A stretch of 64,000 nt of DNA, taken from Streptomyces laurentii. GTDB taxonomy: Bacteria; Actinomycetota; Actinomycetes; Streptomycetales; Streptomycetaceae. Where the stretch lies: NCBI GenBank assembly GCA_002355495.1, contig AP017424.1, forward strand, positions 5,769,501 through 5,833,500, in the 5' to 3' direction. Below are positions 61,070 through 64,000 of this stretch, in pieces. Numbering within the stretch: position 1 is the stretch's first letter; each line of letters begins with the position of its first letter. Under the pieces are notes generated by a model that was not told the origin of the DNA, ran no database searches, and saw nothing but the letters and a program-made list of their open reading frames with translations. The position numbers and the translations under genes are program-made.

Positions 61070-62448
61070 CGGGCACCGCCCAGTGGCATCGTCGCCAGCA
61101 TGCCGGGCAGCTGCTCGCGGTCCAGCCGCAGCAGGCCGACCTTCGCGGTCCGCGCCGCCTGCTCCAAGGTCCGGCGCACCCGGACCAGTTCGTTGTCGGA
61201 GCCGCCGGTGATCCGTACGTGGCCGGCGACCTCCATGTCGCCCTGCCGCTTGCCGCGCCGGACGGTGACGCTGAACGTCGTCGCGTACGCCGGTACGGAG
61301 GTCAGCAGCGAGACCAGCCGGGGCAGCGGCGTCGCACCGCGCCCCAACTCCGGCCAGCGGCCCACCGCGTACGTGGTGTGCCAGCGGTCGTCGCACCGCC
61401 ACACCCGCGCCGTCTCGGCCGTACGCCGCTGGGGCGCCGCCCCTGGCCGGCCGGCCCGCGCGGCGGCGTGCGGGCTGGTGCACGCGGCGGTCGCGATGGT
61501 GGCGTTCAGCTCCTCCTGGTCCAGCACCACGGCCTGGAAACCGGCACCCGTGATCCGGCTGGCCAGATGGTCCGCGAGCCGGACCAGACAGCGCTGCGCG
61601 CCCTCCAGACCGCCGCCGCGGGCTTCCACCGCCTCCCGGCACAGCTCGGGGTCGAGCTTCACGGCCACCCAGGTCAGCCGCAGGGCGGGCGCCCCGGTCT
61701 TCTCCTGCAGCGGCGTGTACGCCAGCCGGGCCACGGCCTCGCGGGGCAGATGCGGTGCCGGAGCGGCGTGGACCTGCTGGACCAGCTGCACCGACTCGGC
61801 GACGATGCCGTCGACGTCGAGCGCACCGCCCAGCAGCGCCAGCGGGAACGCGCGAGCGCCGAAGACCGGCCGCAGCGCCGAACCGCTCGCCTCGACGCGC
61901 AGCACGGCCGTCAGGAAGGAACCGTCGCCCAGCATGCCGATGGTGCGGTGGTCGCGGTCGACGTACGGCGAGGCGCCGAAGCCCCGCACGTTCTCCGTCA
62001 CCGGTACGAGGGCGGGGTCCGAATCGGGCGCGGCGGGCGCGGTGTTGCGCCGGCGGGAGCGCAGCGCCGCCGCGGTCGACAGCCACTCCTGCACGGCCTG
62101 GCCCCGGCGGCGGATCACGGTCAGGACGAGGAGCACTCCGGCGACGACGCACGTGGGCACCATCCACAGGCCGCCGAGCGTGAATCCGACCGCCACCAGG
62201 GCGAGCGCCGCCTCCACCAGAACGAGCTGCCGCAGCTGGACCGGACCGACCCGGCTGGTACGCGACAGGGGGCGCAGCGTGGTGGTCGCGGGAACGGCCG
62301 GAGGAGTGCCCCGCGGCGCCGTGGACGCGGCCGGACGAGGCTCGCGACGGCGCCCGCCGCGGGGTTCATTGCTGCGTTGCCGTCGGGAAGATCGCGCCTC
62401 CCGTTCGGTGGTCCGCCGCCCGCTCCGTGCACGCGTCGTCGTACTCAT
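61066..62448 (-). CDS. eccE: Type VII secretion protein EccE
   Basis: 460 residues from ATG 62448 (GAGGGGG upstream). A basic, Arg-rich N-terminal tail (1-65), two transmembrane segments (about 75-92 and 94-112), then a large cytoplasmic/extracellular domain typical of EccE. The core contains YVDRDHRTIGMLGDGSFLTAVL. EccE is a membrane-complex subunit with EccB, EccC and EccD. eccB is divergent. Confidence 0.88.
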   Translation of the reverse strand: MSTTTRARSGRRTTEREARSSRRQRSNEPRGGRRREPRPAASTAPRGTPPAVPATTTLRPLSRTSRVGPVQLRQLVLVEAALALVAVGFTLGGLWMVPTCVVAGVLLVLTVIRRRGQAVQEWLSTAAALRSRRRNTAPAAPDSDPALVPVTENVRGFGASPYVDRDHRTIGMLGDGSFLTAVLRVEASGSALRPVFGARAFPLALLGGALDVDGIVAESVQLVQQVHAAPAPHLPREAVARLAYTPLQEKTGAPALRLTWVAVKLDPELCREAVEARGGGLEGAQRCLVRLADHLASRITGAGFQAVVLDQEELNATIATAACTSPHAAARAGRPGAAPQRRTAETARVWRCDDRWHTTYAVGRWPELGRGATPLPRLVSLLTSVPAYATTFSVTVRRGKRQGDMEVAGHVRITGGSDNELVRVRRTLEQAARTAKVGLLRLDREQLPGMLATMPLGGAR

Positions 62449-62629
62449 CGCCGCGTTGCCCCCTCGTGTCCGTAATAGCCGATTTCCCATGGGCGTTGAC
62501 CGGGCGATCACCCTACCTGAGCGGTGAGACGCAAGTGCCGACAGGCATAGTAGGGGCCGACGGGGCGACGGAACGGCCCGTCGAATGTGGGAACCTGGTC
62601 GCCCGACGGGGAGAGGGACGACGAATCAG

Positions 62630-64000
62630 ATGGCATCACGACGCGATGAACTGAACGCCTACACCTTCGCGAAGCGGAGACTGATCGCACAGTTCGTTCA
62701 GCCGAATCCGACGGGCTCGGAGGAGGGCGCGCCGCGCCCGCTCCGCGCCGTGGCGCCGGGCGCCATCGTCGGCGTGGTGATCCTCGCGGTCTTCGGTGCC
62801 TGGGGCATGTTCAAACCGGTCGCCCCCAAGGGCTGGGACACCCCCGGCGAGAACGTCATCATCGCGAGCAAGTCGACCACCCGGTACGTGGTGCTCAAGA
62901 CCGGCGGCAAGACCCAACTCCACCCGGTCCTCAACATGTCGTCGGCCAAGCTGCTCCTCGACCCCGCCAAGGGCAAGGTCATCAACGTCGACGAGTCCGC
63001 GCTCGACGACGGCAAGATCCCGCACGGCGCCACCCTCGGCATCCCCTACGCCCCCGACCGCCTGCCCAGCGAGCCGGAGGCCGGCGGCTCCAAGCGCTGG
63101 GCCGTGTGCGAGCGCCCGGGCGAGGGCGGCCGGGCGATCCAGAAGGCGGCGTTCGTCCTCGCGCAGCGCGAGGAGAAGAAGACGGACGGCGCCGACCGCC
63201 TCACCGGCGGCGAACTCCTGTACGTCGAGGGCCCCGACGCCAAGCGCTACGTCGTCGACGCCAAGGGCACCGCCTACCCCGTCGAGAAGGACGAACTGCT
63301 CCTGCGCCAGCTCGTCGGCCAGGGCCGGGCCGCCCAGCGCGTCTCCACCGCGTGGCTGAGCACCCTGCACCAGGGCGACGCCATCTCCTTCCCGACCCTC
63401 CCCGGCCAGGCCGGCAGCCCCGCCGGAGTGAGCGGCCTGGGCGCCGACGTCAACAAGGTCGGCATGGTGCTGTCCGCGACGGACGGCACCCGCAAGCAGA
63501 TGTACGTCGTCCTCAAGGACCGGGTCGCCCCCGTCTCCGACTTCATGGCCAAGCTGCTCCTCAACAGCCGCCAGCTCGTCGAACTCGGCCAGGCCGGCCA
63601 GGCGACCTCGGTCAGCGGCGGCGCCTTCCAGCCGGGCCGCGCGTTCGGCAAGGGCAAGAAGTGGCCGCGCGCCCAGCCCGTCCCCGTCAACGAGGCGGGC
63701 GCCGGCTCCGGCAACCGGAACACCGTCTGCAACGTCCTGCGCAAGGTCGACGGCGACAGCGGGAAGACGACGCTGAGCACGTGGGCGGGCAAGGACTTCC
63801 CGGCCACCCTGCCGACCGGCTCCAGCAGCGCGTACGTCACGCCCGGATCGGGCCAGCTCTTCCGCCAGTTCAAGGGATCCACCACCTCCAGCGGCTTCCT
63901 CTTCCTCGTCACCGACACCGGACTCCGCTACGCGATGCAGTCCAACGGCGACAGCGCCACCGACGACGCCGGCATCGGCTCCAGCGGCTCGGCCGAGGAG
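62630..64000 (+). CDS. eccB: Type VII secretion protein EccB (3' end outside window)
   Basis: 457 codons visible, running off the window edge with no stop. It begins MASRRDELNAYTFAKRRLIAQF (first 22 residues, positions 1-22), the EccB hallmark, with one transmembrane segment at about 44-62 (PGAIVGVVILAVFGAWGM). The extracytoplasmic part holds repeated R-domains of the EccB family. It is part of the ESX membrane core. The promoter lies in the 181-bp gap to eccE, where TTGACC at 62496-62501 is a possible -35. Mycobacterial EccB has ATPase activity; here not evident. Confidence 0.93.
   Translation, partial: MASRRDELNAYTFAKRRLIAQFVQPNPTGSEEGAPRPLRAVAPGAIVGVVILAVFGAWGMFKPVAPKGWDTPGENVIIASKSTTRYVVLKTGGKTQLHPVLNMSSAKLLLDPAKGKVINVDESALDDGKIPHGATLGIPYAPDRLPSEPEAGGSKRWAVCERPGEGGRAIQKAAFVLAQREEKKTDGADRLTGGELLYVEGPDAKRYVVDAKGTAYPVEKDELLLRQLVGQGRAAQRVSTAWLSTLHQGDAISFPTLPGQAGSPAGVSGLGADVNKVGMVLSATDGTRKQMYVVLKDRVAPVSDFMAKLLLNSRQLVELGQAGQATSVSGGAFQPGRAFGKGKKWPRAQPVPVNEAGAGSGNRNTVCNVLRKVDGDSGKTTLSTWAGKDFPATLPTGSSSAYVTPGSGQLFRQFKGSTTSSGFLFLVTDTGLRYAMQSNGDSATDDAGIGSSGSAEE

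Overview
The window is chromosomal DNA of a high-GC actinomycete, almost certainly a Streptomyces. The evidence is strong GC bias at third codon positions, frequent GTG starts, many 4-bp ATGA/GTGA gene overlaps, and gene order: dxr-M50 protease-ispG-GNAT-GNAT-proS, then rimP-nusA-ylxR-infB-ylxP-rbfA-truB-ribF, then a type VII (ESX) secretion locus. No rRNA, tRNA, CRISPR array, insertion sequence or prophage was seen. Both window edges cut genes: an aldehyde dehydrogenase at the left and eccB at the right.

Layout. (1) 1-6663: a polyamine uptake and catabolism operon with an aldehyde dehydrogenase, a Tat-lipoprotein binding protein, an ATPase, two permeases and a FAD amine oxidase. (2) 6664-9374: a small unknown gene behind a CRP-like palindrome and a hairpin that buries its Shine-Dalgarno, then a GTATCCCGTAC repeat patch, then a secreted GH18 chitinase with direct repeats in its promoter. 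(3) 9420-12182: a SnoaL-like protein, a FAD monooxygenase and a frameshifted PAP2 phosphatase. (4) 12373-21083: gabT, a membrane-anchored VirD4/TraD-like ATPase, a PucR regulator, an EamA exporter and a second aldehyde dehydrogenase. With block 1 this makes a putrescine/GABA neighbourhood. (5) 21386-31918: acyl-CoA dehydrogenase, an EPSP synthase homologue, dxr, M50 protease, ispG, two acetyltransferases and proS. (6) 32005-35047 (minus): an SPFH protein, an APH-family pseudokinase-like protein, a ferritin-like protein and a lipoprotein. (7) 35281-46584: the translation-factor operon. A terminator and a possible leaderless promoter sit between nusA and ylxR. A large trypsin-like/STAND-like fusion gene is inserted between truB and ribF. 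(8) 46653-50525: a cytochrome P450 divergent from rppA (type III PKS), plus a secreted RTX-like protein. (9) 50528-56440: a dipeptide/oligopeptide ABC operon. (10) 56641-64000: the ESX locus, with an EspI-like ATPase (frameshifted), a DUF397 protein, an ESX-associated protein, eccE, and eccB transcribed divergently.

Most noteworthy. The 1057-residue gene at 42402 joins a trypsin-like fold that has lost its Asp and Ser to a P-loop module whose Walker A Lys is Arg, followed by a long helical tail. It sits inside a housekeeping operon and is the best candidate for an undescribed system. Three reading frames (PAP2, the VirD4-like ATPase N-terminus and the EspI-like ATPase) break at G/C homopolymers, and each would be restored by one extra base. 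That pattern suggests either systematic sequencing indels or real decay or phase variation.
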